The notes beneath the pieces are model-generated. The model did not search any database. It saw only the letters and a program-made list of their open reading frames with translations, and was not told where the DNA came from. Shown piece by piece: positions 50,560 through 50,740 of a stretch of 50,740 nt of DNA; the first letter of the stretch is position 1, and the number at the start of each line of letters is the position of its first letter. The stretch covers positions 1 to 50,740 of the forward strand of contig JABXJS010000067.1 of the NCBI GenBank assembly GCA_013538855.1. Direction: 5' to 3'. The translations under genes were made by a program, and so were the position numbers. The stretch is from Herpetosiphonaceae bacterium (GTDB lineage: Bacteria > Chloroflexota > Chloroflexia > Chloroflexales > Herpetosiphonaceae).

Positions 50560-50740
50560 TGGTGGTCCTCCTTTCTGGTTTGGTAGTGTAGATAACGGTT
50601 GGTGGATCGGGAGTGAGTATGGATGGTGGGCAGCGGATTATAGCTAGTATCAGTAGATCACAGGACTCCCTGGGGCCAGGGTAAACGGTGTGGCGGCCGA
50701 ATCGTGCGGTATCCTTTGTGGTGCCAACCAAGAAAGGAAC

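Noticed and set aside
50637-50642. TATAAT as promoter of the PRC-barrel gene
   Set aside because: The -10 is perfect but no acceptable -35 lies 16-18 bases upstream; too weak to list as a feature.
1-50740. CRISPR array
   Set aside because: No regularly spaced identical repeats with unique spacers were seen; the repeats found are tandem or paired copies.

Overview
The window is about 50.7 kb of GC-rich bacterial chromosome, almost fully coding. No rRNA, tRNA, CRISPR array, transposase or phage gene was recognised. The gene mix suggests Chloroflexota, probably class Chloroflexia: a transcriptional T-box on ileS, a Roadblock / MglA-type GTPase / DUF4388 set, a short-form phosphatidylserine decarboxylase next to pssA, PspC and LiaF-like envelope genes, and an ABC-type glycan export locus. 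This assignment is inferred from gene content only.

Region 1 (about 0.3-21.3 kb, minus strand) looks like one polysaccharide operon of about 21 kb. It runs from a consensus-like promoter at 21267-21295 through 16 tightly packed genes. They are a membrane-anchored NodB-type deacetylase, a Wzz-like/Wzm-like fused permease, a Wzt-like ATPase, a methyltransferase, a GT2-GT4 double transferase, four more glycosyltransferases, an NDP-sugar epimerase, an FkbM methyltransferase, an FG-GAP exported protein, two small coiled-coil proteins, a further GT4 enzyme with an inserted beta-rich block, and a small membrane protein. The likely job is assembly, modification and ABC export of a surface glycan. Six of the products carry coiled-coil tails, and two of those tails are clearly homologous. 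A separate propeller lipoprotein lies just upstream (21.7-23.3 kb).

Region 2 (23.5-34.5 kb) holds housekeeping and envelope genes: an EF-G-like GTPase, psd-pssA, a PspC/LiaF-like pair, a ComEA-like protein, an FGE-fold protein, an amidase, a TetR regulator, a PHP phosphoesterase and a small membrane protein. Three copies of a CAGAAT...ATTCTG palindrome lie around the TetR gene; one overlaps its promoter start region.

Region 3 (34.4-41.3 kb) holds a repeat-containing gap, then ileS behind a T-box with an isoleucine ATC specifier. Next come a protein with serine at every third position for 29 triplets, a second small membrane protein, and the DUF4388 - GTPase - Roadblock operon.

Region 4 (41.6-50.7 kb) holds a GlgX-type debranching enzyme with an extra esterase-like C-terminal tail. 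Upstream of it is a roughly 470-nt candidate structured RNA with its own promoter, perfect long-range helices and a terminator. Then come a small glycan operon (rfbD-like, GT2, dolichyl-phosphate-type GT2), a divergent UbiA-family prenyltransferase resembling decaprenyl-phosphate phosphoribosyltransferase, an APH-fold kinase and a double PRC-barrel protein.

The most promising unexplained item is the RNA upstream of glgX. Next are the Wzz-Wzm fusion, the shared coiled-coil tails, the TetR operator trio and the serine-triplet protein.
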